From Ignavibacterium sp. (lineage in GTDB: Bacteria; Bacteroidota; Ignavibacteria; Ignavibacteriales; Ignavibacteriaceae), in the NCBI RefSeq assembly GCF_025998815.1, contig NZ_AP026678.1, forward strand, positions 124,001 through 188,000: a stretch of 64,000 nt of DNA. Reading direction: 5' to 3'. A model generated the notes under the pieces. The model saw nothing but the letters and a program-made list of their open reading frames with translations. It had not been told where the DNA came from and ran no database searches. Shown here piece after piece: positions 1-10,347 of the stretch. Made by a program: the position numbers and the translations under genes. Positions within the stretch are counted from its first letter, which is position 1. Every line of letters starts with the position of its first letter.

Positions 1-1
1 A

Positions 2-2815
2 AATGGTGAGTACATTATAAATAACATTCCGGCTGGAAACTATACTGTTAAAGCATCCTATATCGGTTATCAGGATGTTACTGTAAGTAATCTATCTGTA
101 AATGCCGGATTAACTACTAGATTAAATTTCGAATTAACTTCTTCACAAATTTCAACAGAAGAAGTTGTAATTATATCTGAAAGACCTCTTATTGAAAAGA
201 CCTCAACAAATGCTAAAAGAATTGTTGATAGTGACCGTCTCGAACAACTTGGAATGAGAGGGGTTCAGGAAGTTGTTGCACTTCAACCTGGTGTTGTGCT
301 TCAGAATGGTCGTTTGTTTATCCGTGGTAGCCGACCTGATGAAACGGGATACACAGTTGAAGGTGCTGATGTTAAAGATGTTCTGAACAGAAATGGTGGT
401 TCATTGGTAAATGTAATTCCTGATGCTGTTCAGGAAGTTTCTGTGCAGGCAGGTGGATATACTGCAGAATTTGGTAATGCAAATGCTGGTATAGTCTCAT
501 CCGAATTTAAAACCGGAACAAACAATTATCATTTCTCATTCAGATCAGAAACTGACAACTTTGGAAATTATCCCGGCGAGAAATTCCTTGGAACATATTC
601 TTATGGATATTTCAGTAATGTATTTACTGTTAGTGGTCCTACATTTACTGAAAAATTGAAATTCTTCTTGTCAGGTGAAAATACATTCAGCAGAGACAAT
701 CCTAAATTTTTTAGCGCTAATCCGGAGAGATTTTCTGACGGTGCGCTATGGGATACCACAAAGGTATTTGATACCGGAGTCTCTGGTGGCAATACAAATG
801 AATATCAGATTCTTAAATGGGGAAATGCTAATTTACCTGGCAACATGAACAACCGTTACACTGCTAACGGTACATTGTTATTCGATAACAATCCATTATT
901 CCTCAGACTAGCCGGTGCTTATTCCAGAACCAAGAGTCAGGGAATGAATAATATTATCAATCTTTTTAATACAGATCGATTAGCAATGACAGATGTTTCA
1001 ACACTGTTATTGAATTTAAAGGGTACTTATTTATTAGGTGCAAATTCATTTATTGAAGGATTAGTAGGATTTTATGATTATCGTGGCAAAACTTATGACC
1101 CTGTATTCGGAGATGATTTCTTAGCATATAGCGATAGTCTCGCTGCATCAAAATTTGGTTGGGTTTACTCTAACTATTTCTCTGATCCTGCTGATTATGA
1201 TTTCTATGGATTTCCATTCAGCAGACCTGGTGCAGTACTCACAGGATACACAAAAGATCATAACAATTATCTGACAGCTTCACTTGCTTATACCGGTCAG
1301 GTTGATATCCATGCTTTGAAGATTGGTGGTTCTTATCAGAGATATACTGTAAGAAGATGGCAGGTTGGAAATCCTGGTAACTTCTTATCAACAGTAAGAA
1401 ACAATCCGGATCTTGCAAGAGATTCGCTATCAACTTTGATAAGCACTACACTTTTTGCAAACTTCAATAACTATGGATTTGATGTATTTGGAAATGAAAC
1501 AGATGAAGAAGGCTTATTCGCTCCAAAGCATCCGGTTTTTGCTTCAGCATATATTGTAGATAGAATTGAAATTAGTGACCTCATCATTAATGCAGGATTA
1601 AGATTTGACCACATTGATATGGATAGCTGGGCTTGGGTTGATCCGAGATTGCCAGTATTTGATACAAGGACAAACCTTATTCCTGATTCAGCAATAACTA
1701 ATGGTGATAAATTCAATTTCGTTTCACCAAGATTAGGATTTGCTTTCCCGATTTCTGATAAAACAGTTTTCCATTTACAATATGGAAAATTTGTTCAGGC
1801 ACCTAGTCTGGATATTGCATATCGTGGAGTGTTTATTGCTGCTCAGCAGTTGAGATCTGCAAACTTGTTTACAAATCCAATTGCATATAATCCAAACCCA
1901 ATAAGAACTACTCAGTACGAAGTTGGATTTGGTCATCAATTTTCTGAATACGCAGCATTTGATATAACAGCATTTTACAAAGACATCAAAGGTCAAATTC
2001 AGTATGCAATAATTCCTACTAGACCCGGTGCATTCAGAGCAAATTATTCTGCATTTGTCAATCAGGACTTTGCTACAACCAAAGGTGTGGAATTAAGCTT
2101 AAAGCTAAGAAGAATTTCAAGAGTTAGTGGTTCTATTGATTATACTTTCTCCTCAGCTGAAGGAACAAATTCACTTTCAAATAGTGGTTTGGGTTCTACA
2201 GAAGTAAACAGAAATGTTCCAACTGTGTTGATACCATTAGATTATAATCAAACCCACAGAGGTTCAATCTTCTTGGATTATAGATTTGATAAAGACGATG
2301 GTGGTCCGATACTCGAAAGATTGGGCCTCAATATGCTGCTTACATTTAACAGTGGTCATCCATTCACTTATTCACAGTGGACTGGTTTGGGTCAATCATC
2401 TGCCTGGACTGGTGGTTTAACTCCAATCGGAACCGGTGATACAAGAGGAAGAAGACCTATTGGACCAATCAACTCAGCTAAGACACCGTGGGTATATAAT
2501 ATCGACTTAAGAATTGATAAAACAGTCACAATCTATAACCTTGATGTAAATTTCTACATTCAGGTATTTAATCTTCTGAATACAAAGAGTGTAATAAATG
2601 TTTATGATAAAACTGGTAATGCATACGATGATGGATTCTTATCAACAACAGACGCACAAACTCTAATTCAAGGTGACCCGGGCAGATATGAAAGATTTGC
2701 AGATCTTTATAGAGCCATAAATCTGGAAAACAGACAAGCAGCTTACGCAGTTTATGGATATGATTTGTTCGGCGCACCAAGACAACTTAGAGTTGGTGTT
2801 TGGATTAACTATTAA
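2..2815 (+). CDS. TonB-dependent receptor (5' partial)
   Basis: Outer-membrane receptor, presumably importing a large substrate with energy from TonB. The reading frame is open from base 2, so the gene starts before the window; the ATG at 254 is internal. The first ~50 visible residues look like the end of a carboxypeptidase-regulatory-like beta-sandwich (IPAGNYTVKASYIGYQD). A plug domain follows (VVALQPGVVLQNGRLFIRG), and then a long beta-barrel rich in alternating aromatic residues that ends in the aromatic strand RVGVWINY. The next gene starts 20 bp downstream. Receptor, T9SS cargo protein and PorV-like porin form one transcription unit that ends at the terminator at 7263. The substrate cannot be told from the sequence. 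Confidence 0.9.
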   Translation, partial: NGEYIINNIPAGNYTVKASYIGYQDVTVSNLSVNAGLTTRLNFELTSSQISTEEVVIISERPLIEKTSTNAKRIVDSDRLEQLGMRGVQEVVALQPGVVLQNGRLFIRGSRPDETGYTVEGADVKDVLNRNGGSLVNVIPDAVQEVSVQAGGYTAEFGNANAGIVSSEFKTGTNNYHFSFRSETDNFGNYPGEKFLGTYSYGYFSNVFTVSGPTFTEKLKFFLSGENTFSRDNPKFFSANPERFSDGALWDTTKVFDTGVSGGNTNEYQILKWGNANLPGNMNNRYTANGTLLFDNNPLFLRLAGAYSRTKSQGMNNIINLFNTDRLAMTDVSTLLLNLKGTYLLGANSFIEGLVGFYDYRGKTYDPVFGDDFLAYSDSLAASKFGWVYSNYFSDPADYDFYGFPFSRPGAVLTGYTKDHNNYLTASLAYTGQVDIHALKIGGSYQRYTVRRWQVGNPGNFLSTVRNNPDLARDSLSTLISTTLFANFNNYGFDVFGNETDEEGLFAPKHPVFASAYIVDRIEISDLIINAGLRFDHIDMDSWAWVDPRLPVFDTRTNLIPDSAITNGDKFNFVSPRLGFAFPISDKTVFHLQYGKFVQAPSLDIAYRGVFIAAQQLRSANLFTNPIAYNPNPIRTTQYEVGFGHQFSEYAAFDITAFYKDIKGQIQYAIIPTRPGAFRANYSAFVNQDFATTKGVELSLKLRRISRVSGSIDYTFSSAEGTNSLSNSGLGSTEVNRNVPTVLIPLDYNQTHRGSIFLDYRFDKDDGGPILERLGLNMLLTFNSGHPFTYSQWTGLGQSSAWTGGLTPIGTGDTRGRRPIGPINSAKTPWVYNIDLRIDKTVTIYNLDVNFYIQVFNLLNTKSVINVYDKTGNAYDDGFLSTTDAQTLIQGDPGRYERFADLYRAINLENRQAAYAVYGYDLFGAPRQLRVGVWINY

Positions 2816-2835
2816 TTATTCGGAGGTTAATTAAC

Positions 2836-5800
2836 ATGAAAAAATTAAAAATATTATTAACAGTAATTACACTCATCTTTCTGGTTTATCCTCATTCTTT
2901 GTCTGCAAAATATGAGGTTGACCCAAAGGATAAAGGGAAAAAGCCCATACTGCAAAAAACCTGGGCTAATCCTGTCATGAGTATTATGAATATTAACAAT
3001 GCTTCGATGTGGGTTAATGATAACGGATTTCACGATTGGGTTATTGGTGGCGGTTGGAATGGTGCTTTTCCAATAGGCACAACTGTCGGAGCTATTTTTG
3101 CTGAAGGTATCGTTTGGGGTGGATTGGTTAATGACGGTAATGCACCAGTTGTAAGAGTTAACGGAAACACCTATGGTTCCGGCACTAACGCAATAGACAG
3201 ACTTTACAGAGTAAGACCAGATTATGCCAGAGCTGATTTGAGAAATGATGCGGCAACATTTTTGCAGGTTCCACCTTCTTCAGTAACTGATGCTGATATC
3301 CAAACCATTCGCGATCAGTATGCTAAGGATTGGAATGAATGGCCTGCAGCACAAGGTGCACCTTTCGATGATAAAAATGGTAACGGTGTTTACGAACCTG
3401 CAGTTGATGTGCCTGGTATTCCTGGTGCATCTCAGACCCTATTCATCAGATACGATGATTCCGGTTCTGAAGGAAACTATGGTTCACCTGCTATTGGCTT
3501 AGAAATTTCAGAAACATATTGGGCATATGCTGTAACTGGTCCACTGGCAAATGTTATATTTAAAAAAGTAAACATCATTTATAAAGGGACTCCTACATCA
3601 AGTCCAACTTCGACTATTGATAGTATGTATATTGTTCAGTGGGCAGACCCTGATGTCGGTAACTCAACCGATGACTTTGCAGGTTGCGATACTGTATTAA
3701 ATCTCGGTTATGCTTATAGCTCAAAAGCTTCCGATGCTACTTATGCCGGAATTGGATTCCCTCCACCAGCAGTTGGTTATGACTTTTTATCAGGTGTTTC
3801 CAAATTTACTGGCAATCCAGATGATAGCGCTATTGTAGATTTGAAGTGGAAAAAAGGTTATAAATATGTAAACAGAAAACCAATGAGTTCTTTTGTTTAC
3901 TTTGCAGCTGGTGGTTCCTGGAGTGATCCAACATTTAACTATAATGGTACATTGCAATTCTATAATCTGATGCGAGGAAAACTTCCAGAACCAAGATATC
4001 CATCAGGTCAGGATTTCCCTCCAGAAGTAGTTGACTATGCACCCGATGGTACATTCTTACTTGCCGGTGATCCTGTTTTCGGAATTGGAAAAATCGATGG
4101 TAAAAAAGAAGGTCCGGGTGATAGAAGAATAATGGTTACGAACGGACCAATCTCTTTGAATCTGGGTGATACAGCTCAGGTTGTTCTGGCATTAGTATAT
4201 GGAATGGGTAAGAATAATCTTTCCAGCATAAGTTCAATGAAGTTCAATGATCAATTTGCACAATTTGCATTTGATCAGCTTTTTGATGTACCAGTTATGC
4301 CAACTCCTGATGTTAGCGCAGCACAAGTGGATAATAAAATCTCCATAAGCTGGTCACTTGACCCTGAAGTTAAAGATGCAATTGAAAATTCACCACATGG
4401 TCCTTATGAATTTGAAGGATATGCAGTTTATCAATTGCCTGCCGGTGCTGTTGATATTAAGGATCCGAAGGCAGTTAGAATTGCAATCTTTGATGTAGTC
4501 AATGGTGTATCAGTATTGTCAGATAAATTCCTTGATGAGGCAACCGGATTAATTTATTCCAAGCCAGTTGCATTCCTTGATAATACAAAAGGAATACAGA
4601 GATACTTGACCATTGATAAGGATTACATTAACAACAAAGGATTAATAAACGGACAATCCTATACATTTGCTATCACAGCACTTGCTTACAATAATGATCC
4701 CGGATTGCCTGCAAATATACTTGAATCTGCTCCTGCTATCTTGAATGTTGTCCCACAATCAACAACTCCGGGTGTCAGATACAATTCTGTGGTTGGTGAT
4801 ACGATAAAAGCAGTTCATCAATCCGGAGGTAGCGATGGATCAGTGTTCGCAATTGTTGTAGACCCTTCAAAACTGAAAGGTCATAAATATGAAGTTACTT
4901 TTGAAGAAACCGTTGATGGAACTGTTTGGAATTTAAAGGATTTAGATGAAAACCGTGTAGTCTTATCAAATCAACTAAATCAGGAAGGTAATGATGATTA
5001 CGCAATTGTTGATGGTATGCTGGTTAAAGTTGTGGGACCACCTTTCGCAGGAGTGAAAGATTGGGATATTCCTAACGGTACGAGAAGATTTACCTGGGCT
5101 GGTGGCGCAGATGGATTACATTTTGAAGGATTTAATGGTGCATTGGGTTATGCAAGCCCAAGAAGCGTTTTTGATGATGGCGTTATGATTGTTACTCCAC
5201 CCGAATTGAAAAATGTTGTATTGAAATTAGCAAGTGTTAATTTCACTGGTGATTATGATCCACCATTTGATCTTAATGATCCGAATGTTTCTTATGGATA
5301 CCGATATATGAGAAGAGCCAGTCAACCACCTGCAAAACCAGAATTTGCTCCGTATATATTAAATCCAACTGGTGGATATGCATTTCAGGAATTTGCTAAA
5401 AATGTTCCTCTTTCTGCGTGGAATGTAGATGATCCGAATAATCCACAAAGACTTGCAGTTGGTTTCCTTGAAAACAATGCTGTTAATGGACTAGTTGATG
5501 GTAAATACTGGCCTGGTAATCATAATAACTATGATAATGTTGATGGTGATGGACCAAGAGAATGGTTATTCATTTTCGATGCACCTTACAGTGAAACATC
5601 TGACCCAACAATGGCTCAGGAAATTATCGGCTCAGATGCAAGAGTAATGTATTTTGCAACCTGGGCAAGAAGAGGTGCAGCTGTATTTTCACCAAATGCT
5701 TCTGGCGAAGATGAATTCCTTATCCTCGCAAACAAAGTAAACTCTGTGGCAGATGTATTTACATTCTCTACACCTAAACCATCTTTCAGCCCTGATCTGG

Positions 5801-6129
5801 CTAAAGAAGATTTAGATAAGATAAATGTATTCCCAAATCCATATTATGGATATCAATATCGAGAAACTGCTCCGAATAACAAGTATGTTACATTCAGTCA
5901 TTTACCCGAGAAGGCAACGATCAGAATATTTGATCTGAGTGGAGTTTTAGTAAGAACTATAATTCACAGCTCCACAAATCAGTTCGAAACATGGGATTTA
6001 CAGAATGATAACAACTATCCGGTAGCCAGTGGCATTTACATAGTTTATATCGATATGCCTGATTTTGGTAAAACCAAAATACTTAAACTGGCTATCGTAA
6101 ATGAACAACAAATGCTTAAGGTTTATTAA
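2836..6129 (+). CDS. Secreted protein with T9SS C-terminal sorting domain
   Basis: A 1097-residue exported protein. The N-terminus is a clear signal peptide (MKKLKILLTVITLIFLVYP, then cleavage near LSA-K). The body is a large extracellular region with fibronectin-like stretches near residues 490-640 (ISWSLDPEV...GYAVYQLPAG). The C-terminus has the type IX sorting-tail pattern: INVFPNPYYGYQ, IRIFDLSGVLVRTI, GIYIVYIDMP, KILKLAIV. The site CGGAGG lies 9 bp upstream of the ATG. The gene sits between the TonB receptor and the PorV-like gene, so it may be a surface lipoprotein or secreted partner of the receptor. Its function is unknown. Confidence 0.85.
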   Translation: MKKLKILLTVITLIFLVYPHSLSAKYEVDPKDKGKKPILQKTWANPVMSIMNINNASMWVNDNGFHDWVIGGGWNGAFPIGTTVGAIFAEGIVWGGLVNDGNAPVVRVNGNTYGSGTNAIDRLYRVRPDYARADLRNDAATFLQVPPSSVTDADIQTIRDQYAKDWNEWPAAQGAPFDDKNGNGVYEPAVDVPGIPGASQTLFIRYDDSGSEGNYGSPAIGLEISETYWAYAVTGPLANVIFKKVNIIYKGTPTSSPTSTIDSMYIVQWADPDVGNSTDDFAGCDTVLNLGYAYSSKASDATYAGIGFPPPAVGYDFLSGVSKFTGNPDDSAIVDLKWKKGYKYVNRKPMSSFVYFAAGGSWSDPTFNYNGTLQFYNLMRGKLPEPRYPSGQDFPPEVVDYAPDGTFLLAGDPVFGIGKIDGKKEGPGDRRIMVTNGPISLNLGDTAQVVLALVYGMGKNNLSSISSMKFNDQFAQFAFDQLFDVPVMPTPDVSAAQVDNKISISWSLDPEVKDAIENSPHGPYEFEGYAVYQLPAGAVDIKDPKAVRIAIFDVVNGVSVLSDKFLDEATGLIYSKPVAFLDNTKGIQRYLTIDKDYINNKGLINGQSYTFAITALAYNNDPGLPANILESAPAILNVVPQSTTPGVRYNSVVGDTIKAVHQSGGSDGSVFAIVVDPSKLKGHKYEVTFEETVDGTVWNLKDLDENRVVLSNQLNQEGNDDYAIVDGMLVKVVGPPFAGVKDWDIPNGTRRFTWAGGADGLHFEGFNGALGYASPRSVFDDGVMIVTPPELKNVVLKLASVNFTGDYDPPFDLNDPNVSYGYRYMRRASQPPAKPEFAPYILNPTGGYAFQEFAKNVPLSAWNVDDPNNPQRLAVGFLENNAVNGLVDGKYWPGNHNNYDNVDGDGPREWLFIFDAPYSETSDPTMAQEIIGSDARVMYFATWARRGAAVFSPNASGEDEFLILANKVNSVADVFTFSTPKPSFSPDLAKEDLDKINVFPNPYYGYQYRETAPNNKYVTFSHLPEKATIRIFDLSGVLVRTIIHSSTNQFETWDLQNDNNYPVASGIYIVYIDMPDFGKTKILKLAIVNEQQMLKVY

Positions 6130-6199
6130 AATGAAAAGGGTAATGATGAAAAAATTTATAAGCCCTTTTAATAAATTTTTAATTTATTCGGAGGAAAAA

Positions 6200-7240
6200 A
6201 TGATACAACTTAAAAGAATATTATTAGTCCTACTGATAATAGGTATGACCGGCGCCGAAGTATTTGGCGGTGGTCAAAATCGCGCTGGTACATCTGGTGC
6301 ACCTGAATTGAGAATTCCTGTTGGTGCAAGATATCTAAGCATGGCAGGTTCATCAATTTCTTATGTGCGCGGATTGGAATCAATTTACTGGAATCCGGCT
6401 GGTGTTGATCTTAGCACCAGCGATGCGAATGCAATATTCTCACACCGCTCATACATTGCTGATATGTCAATGAACTTTGTTGCTGCCAGTGGCAGATTGG
6501 GTGATGTGGGTACCATTGGATTGTCATTCAGATCACTTAACATTGGTGATATCAATGTTACAACGATGGACCAACCTGATGGAACCGGCCAGATAATCAG
6601 TCCTAGCTATTTCGTTCTTGGATTAACCTACTCGAAACAACTTACAGACAGAATATCTGTTGGTGCTAACTTTAATCTTATCAGTGAGAACATTGACAGA
6701 GTTAGTGCAAGCACCTTCGCTTTCGATTTTGGTGTTCAGTACAGAGATTTATTCGCTCTGCCAGGATTTAATCTTGGTGTTGTAGTTAAAAATCTTGGAG
6801 CGCCAATTAAATTTGATGGAAACGGATTATATGTAAATGCTGATGATCCAAATGCTCAGAGAGGTCCAACATTTCTGAAGATTGATGCAGCTTCTGCTGA
6901 ATTACCTTCAGAAATTGCAATTGGAGTTTCTTATCAGAGAAATTTAGATAATGATAATGCTCTGACAGTTTCAACCACATTCCAGAACAATAATTACTCG
7001 TATGATGATTATAAATTCGGTCTGGAATATTCCTTCAGAAATTTACTTTATCTGAGAGGTGGCTATCTCTGGGCACCGCAATCAGATGATAATACACCAA
7101 ATATTTTCCAGAATTTTACAGTTGGTGTAGGATTAAATTTAGCAGAGTTCAGTGGTTTGGATTTGTCAGTTGATTATGCTTATGTGCCTGTAAAATATTT
7201 CGATGCAAACCATGTATTTGCAATTTCGTTTGGTTTTTAG
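6200..7240 (+). CDS. PorV/PorQ family outer-membrane protein
   Basis: About 346 residues. I chose the ATG at 6200 because CGGAGG lies 7 bp upstream and a signal peptide starts there (MIQLKRILLVLLIIGM). The open frame runs back to 6101 but would put ~33 charged residues before the signal peptide and overlap the upstream gene. The mature start RIPVGARYLSMAGSSIS followed by IYWNPAGV is the hallmark of the PorV/PorQ (UPF0164) family of 14-stranded FadL-like barrels. In the Bacteroidota, PorV shuttles T9SS cargo. Last gene of the receptor-cargo-PorV operon; a GNRA-loop terminator follows at 7263. Confidence 0.87.
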   Translation: MIQLKRILLVLLIIGMTGAEVFGGGQNRAGTSGAPELRIPVGARYLSMAGSSISYVRGLESIYWNPAGVDLSTSDANAIFSHRSYIADMSMNFVAASGRLGDVGTIGLSFRSLNIGDINVTTMDQPDGTGQIISPSYFVLGLTYSKQLTDRISVGANFNLISENIDRVSASTFAFDFGVQYRDLFALPGFNLGVVVKNLGAPIKFDGNGLYVNADDPNAQRGPTFLKIDAASAELPSEIAIGVSYQRNLDNDNALTVSTTFQNNNYSYDDYKFGLEYSFRNLLYLRGGYLWAPQSDDNTPNIFQNFTVGVGLNLAEFSGLDLSVDYAYVPVKYFDANHVFAISFGF

Positions 7241-7262
7241 TTCTTCTCTTCTCTGACCTGTT

Positions 7263-7297
7263 AATCCGTGCAGCTGAAAAGTTGCACGGATTTTTTA
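7263..7297 (+). terminator. Rho-independent terminator
   Basis: AATCCGTGCA pairs perfectly with TGCACGGATT. Three further pairs (one G-U) close on a GAAA tetraloop, giving a 13-bp stem followed by a T-rich tract. It ends the operon that finishes at 7240 and lies between convergent genes. Confidence 0.92.
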
Positions 7298-7357
7298 TTT
7301 ATTGAAGAATATAATAAACAGGATTTAGTATCGGGATAAAAAATACTGAAAAGCTAT

Positions 7358-8917
7358 TTACCTTTTCTTTCCTCCCAAAAGAACACCAAATATGCCTCTT
7401 GCAAGCTCTCTTACTAAAGTTCTTCCGACTTGTTTTGCTAATGGACTGCTTGCAATTTTTTCAGCAGCAGATTTTTCAGTTCTTCTTGTTGTTGTTTTTG
7501 TTTGCTGAGGAAATCTTACTTGCGGAACTTCTTTATTTATTTCGCTCGAAGATTGCTGTGCAGCTCTTTCTAATTTTTGATTAAGAATTTCGTAAGCACT
7601 CTCCCGATCAATTATCTCATTGTACTTTGTGATTAATTTTGACTTTGATAAAATTTCATTTAATTCATCATCAGTTAAAACATCCATTCTCGAACGAGGT
7701 GCACATAACAGAGTTGCTGCCAGCGGAGTCGGAATACCTTTTTCGTTAAGCACAGTAATTGCAGCTTCTCCAATACCAAGTGAAGTTAGCAATTCATCCG
7801 TTTTATAAAATTCACTTAAAGGATAGTTTTCTGCTGTAAGCTTTATCATTTTTCTATCCTGTGCAGTAAAAGCCCTTAATGCATGTTGAATCTTTAATCC
7901 TAACTGACTTAATACCGAAGCAGGAACATCCTGAGGATTTTGTGTGCAGAAATAAATTCCAACACCTTTCGAACGGATTAATTTTATTATTGTTTCAATC
8001 TGTTCAAGTAATGCTTTGCTGGCTTCGTTAAAAATAAGGTGGGCTTCATCAATTACTATTACAAGTTTTGGTTCGGGTTTATCACCCAATTCCGGGAATG
8101 TCTGATAAATTTCAGCAAGCAGACACAACATAAATGTAGAAAATAATTTTGGACGATTCTGTAAATCAATTAATCTGAGAACTGATATTACACCATTACC
8201 GTTCTCATCTAAACGAAGCAAATCATCAACATCAAATGATCTTTCTCCAAAAAATTTATCTGCACCTTGTTGTTCAAGCTCAATAACTTTTCTTAGTATT
8301 GTGCCCAGAGAAGTTGTGGATATATTTCCATATTCCTTTTCAATCTCTTGTTTACCTTCGTTAGAAGCGTATTGAAGTATCTTCTTAAAATCTTTAAGAT
8401 CAAGTAAGGGAAGATTATTATCATCACAATATTTGAAAAGAACTGAAACCAGTCCCGACTGAACATCATTCAATTCAAGAATTTTTGAAATTAAGATCGG
8501 ACCAAACTCTAAAACGGTTGCTCTAAGTCTAACTCCTTTTTCATCTGATAGAGATAGAAATTCAACCGGAAATTTTTTTGGCTGATAGGGAAGACCAATT
8601 TTCTGATGTCTTTCCTCAATCTTTGGATTGACATAACCTTCAGCAGCAATTCCACTTAAATCACCTTTGATATCCATAAGCATTACCGGAATACTTTTCT
8701 CAGAAAGTGCTTCTGCAAAAAGTTGAACTGTTTTGGTTTTACCTGTTCCGGTTGCACCTGCTATTAGTCCGTGCCGATTTATTGTAGCGAGTGGCATTTT
8801 GATATGTAAATCGGGAATTGCTTCGCCATTAAAAATGGCTGTACCGAAAATAATAGAATCGCCTTTGAAACTATATCCTTGCCGGATAGTTTCGATAAAT
8901 TTTTCTTTTGTACTCAT
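7358..8917 (-). CDS. DUF853/HerA-like ATPase (YjgR family)
   Basis: A P-loop ATPase of the HerA/FtsK type, predicted cytoplasmic; the family (YjgR, DUF853) has no settled role. Visible are a Walker A GATGTGKTKTVQLFAEAL near residue 55, the family segment MLMDIKGDLSGIAAEG just after it, a Walker B LVIVIDEAHLIF near residue 290, and a later FCTQNPQDVP. The C-terminus is basic (LLGGKKR), with a low-complexity linker near residue 465. I start it at the ATG at 8917. A TTG at 8929 is in frame but has no better ribosome site. It converges on the PorV gene. Confidence 0.88.
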   Translation of the reverse strand: MSTKEKFIETIRQGYSFKGDSIIFGTAIFNGEAIPDLHIKMPLATINRHGLIAGATGTGKTKTVQLFAEALSEKSIPVMLMDIKGDLSGIAAEGYVNPKIEERHQKIGLPYQPKKFPVEFLSLSDEKGVRLRATVLEFGPILISKILELNDVQSGLVSVLFKYCDDNNLPLLDLKDFKKILQYASNEGKQEIEKEYGNISTTSLGTILRKVIELEQQGADKFFGERSFDVDDLLRLDENGNGVISVLRLIDLQNRPKLFSTFMLCLLAEIYQTFPELGDKPEPKLVIVIDEAHLIFNEASKALLEQIETIIKLIRSKGVGIYFCTQNPQDVPASVLSQLGLKIQHALRAFTAQDRKMIKLTAENYPLSEFYKTDELLTSLGIGEAAITVLNEKGIPTPLAATLLCAPRSRMDVLTDDELNEILSKSKLITKYNEIIDRESAYEILNQKLERAAQQSSSEINKEVPQVRFPQQTKTTTRRTEKSAAEKIASSPLAKQVGRTLVRELARGIFGVLLGGKKR

Positions 8918-9020
8918 TTTAAATTCCAATTAATTGCTAAACTGACTGTCAGTCTGTTCTTTAAAGTTCTATGAATAATTTTCAGTTGGATAAAGCTTGC
9001 TTTTAATAACTTTAAAATAA

Positions 9021-9869
9021 TTAAAATAAACTATAAGCTATTCCAATATTTATTGCTTCTTTGAACTGTGTTCTTCTGCTCTGACTGATTTCGTGAACGA
9101 GTACAACATTAAAATTCACAGTGATATAGTTATTTACTTTTGCTGCGATAATATTATCCCACCTTACATCCCAAACATCAAGCGAATTGAATCTCGAAAA
9201 CAATCTCAGAAAACTTAGATAAGTCATATTATCATAAAAATTGTATTTTACTTCAGACACGGATTCAATACCAGTATCAAACTTGAAATCCTCAATCTTA
9301 TCAGTAGTTTCGATATCATCAGTATAAGCTGCTGCAAATTTATTTGCAAAAGTCTGTTGTAATGCTACTCCAAGTCGTGATGAAAAAATTTCACCGTGTG
9401 AATATTGAAAACCTAATGCCTGAGATACATAACCGGGATCAAAAAAATCAACAATCTGAACTGCCGGATCTGATTTATAATCATATCCTTTTGTAAGAGA
9501 AGACCGGATGGTAAGAGCAAAATATGGGTCAACAGGCCAACCGATTTTTCTTGTTAAAATACTTTCAAAATAAAATTCATTATCGGTAGTTCTGTAACCC
9601 TGGTCTTCAAGCTTCGTTCTGCCATAAGCTGCTTTAAGATTGGTTCTCCATTTCCACGGATTATCGAAGTAGATTACTCCAAAATTTGAAAATAAAGTAT
9701 ATGCTAAAGAATTCGAACCACCTTGTGTCCAATCTTTGAACGCAATCTGAGAAAGGTTTATGCCAACAACACCAGTTGGATTCCATCCTTGTTTTAAAAG
9801 AGAATCGGCAACATCCTGTGCAGTTATAATACTTGTGGAAATAAGAATTAACAGAAAGATTTTTTTCAT
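9021..9869 (-). CDS. DUF3078 outer-membrane protein
   Basis: 282 residues. A signal peptide (MKKIFLLILISTSIITAQ) is followed by the conserved opening of DUF3078 proteins: WNPTGVVGINLSQIAF, WTQGGSNSLAY and WKWRTNLKAAYGRTK. The remainder reads as amphipathic beta strands ending in an aromatic residue (IAYSLF), consistent with a small beta-barrel. The family is widespread in the Bacteroidota and has no known function. Transcribed alone; spaced 100 bp from its downstream neighbour. Confidence 0.85.
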   Translation of the reverse strand: MKKIFLLILISTSIITAQDVADSLLKQGWNPTGVVGINLSQIAFKDWTQGGSNSLAYTLFSNFGVIYFDNPWKWRTNLKAAYGRTKLEDQGYRTTDNEFYFESILTRKIGWPVDPYFALTIRSSLTKGYDYKSDPAVQIVDFFDPGYVSQALGFQYSHGEIFSSRLGVALQQTFANKFAAAYTDDIETTDKIEDFKFDTGIESVSEVKYNFYDNMTYLSFLRLFSRFNSLDVWDVRWDNIIAAKVNNYITVNFNVVLVHEISQSRRTQFKEAINIGIAYSLF

Positions 9870-9997
9870 TTTTACACCTGTGTAATGGTTTGTGTTATTA
9901 TAATTTAAAAGTAAAATTGTTGGGATCTTGAATAAGAATTCAAAAATTTAAACTTAATCTTCTTGAACAAACTATTTAAAGTTACATAAGAAACCAG

Positions 9998-10267
9998 TCA
10001 GACGGCTACTTCTGATACTTGTTCATACTTAAAAGGAAATGCGAAGTAATAAAAATTCTTATCCTCTTTTAATATTTTATCTTTGGTGAGAAAATATTTT
10101 TCAACCTTAGAAGGGTCTTTAAGGTCAGGTAAGTATCTCAAGTAAAGTCCCTCTTCAAATTGCCACTTTGGTAATCTGATTTGTTTGTGTGGGAATAAGT
10201 ATGATAAATCAACAGCAACTTTTCTTGTAATTCCGTATTTATCAATATAAAGGTAAATTGGTCTCAT
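9998..10267 (-). CDS. Conserved-looking small hypothetical protein
   Basis: 89 residues, beginning MRPIYLYIDKYGITRKVAVDL and rich in aromatic and charged residues. No signal peptide or membrane segment. I do not recognise the family. It is divergent from the Wzi-like gene, with an 80-bp intergenic gap that must hold both promoters. A coding call is supported by the full-length open frame with normal composition and the absence of a competing frame. Confidence 0.6.
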   Translation of the reverse strand: MRPIYLYIDKYGITRKVAVDLSYLFPHKQIRLPKWQFEEGLYLRYLPDLKDPSKVEKYFLTKDKILKEDKNFYYFAFPFKYEQVSEVAV

Positions 10268-10347
10268 AATTTTTTAACTTTTCTGCAAAGATAAACTAAA
10301 CTAATGTTTTCAAAAAAAATATCAATCACAAACATACCTTAAATACA

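Noticed and set aside
7358-8917. The HerA-like ATPase as part of a defence system
   Set aside because: It has no NurA, SIR2 or nuclease partner and stands among envelope genes. The YjgR-type sequence fits a housekeeping role.
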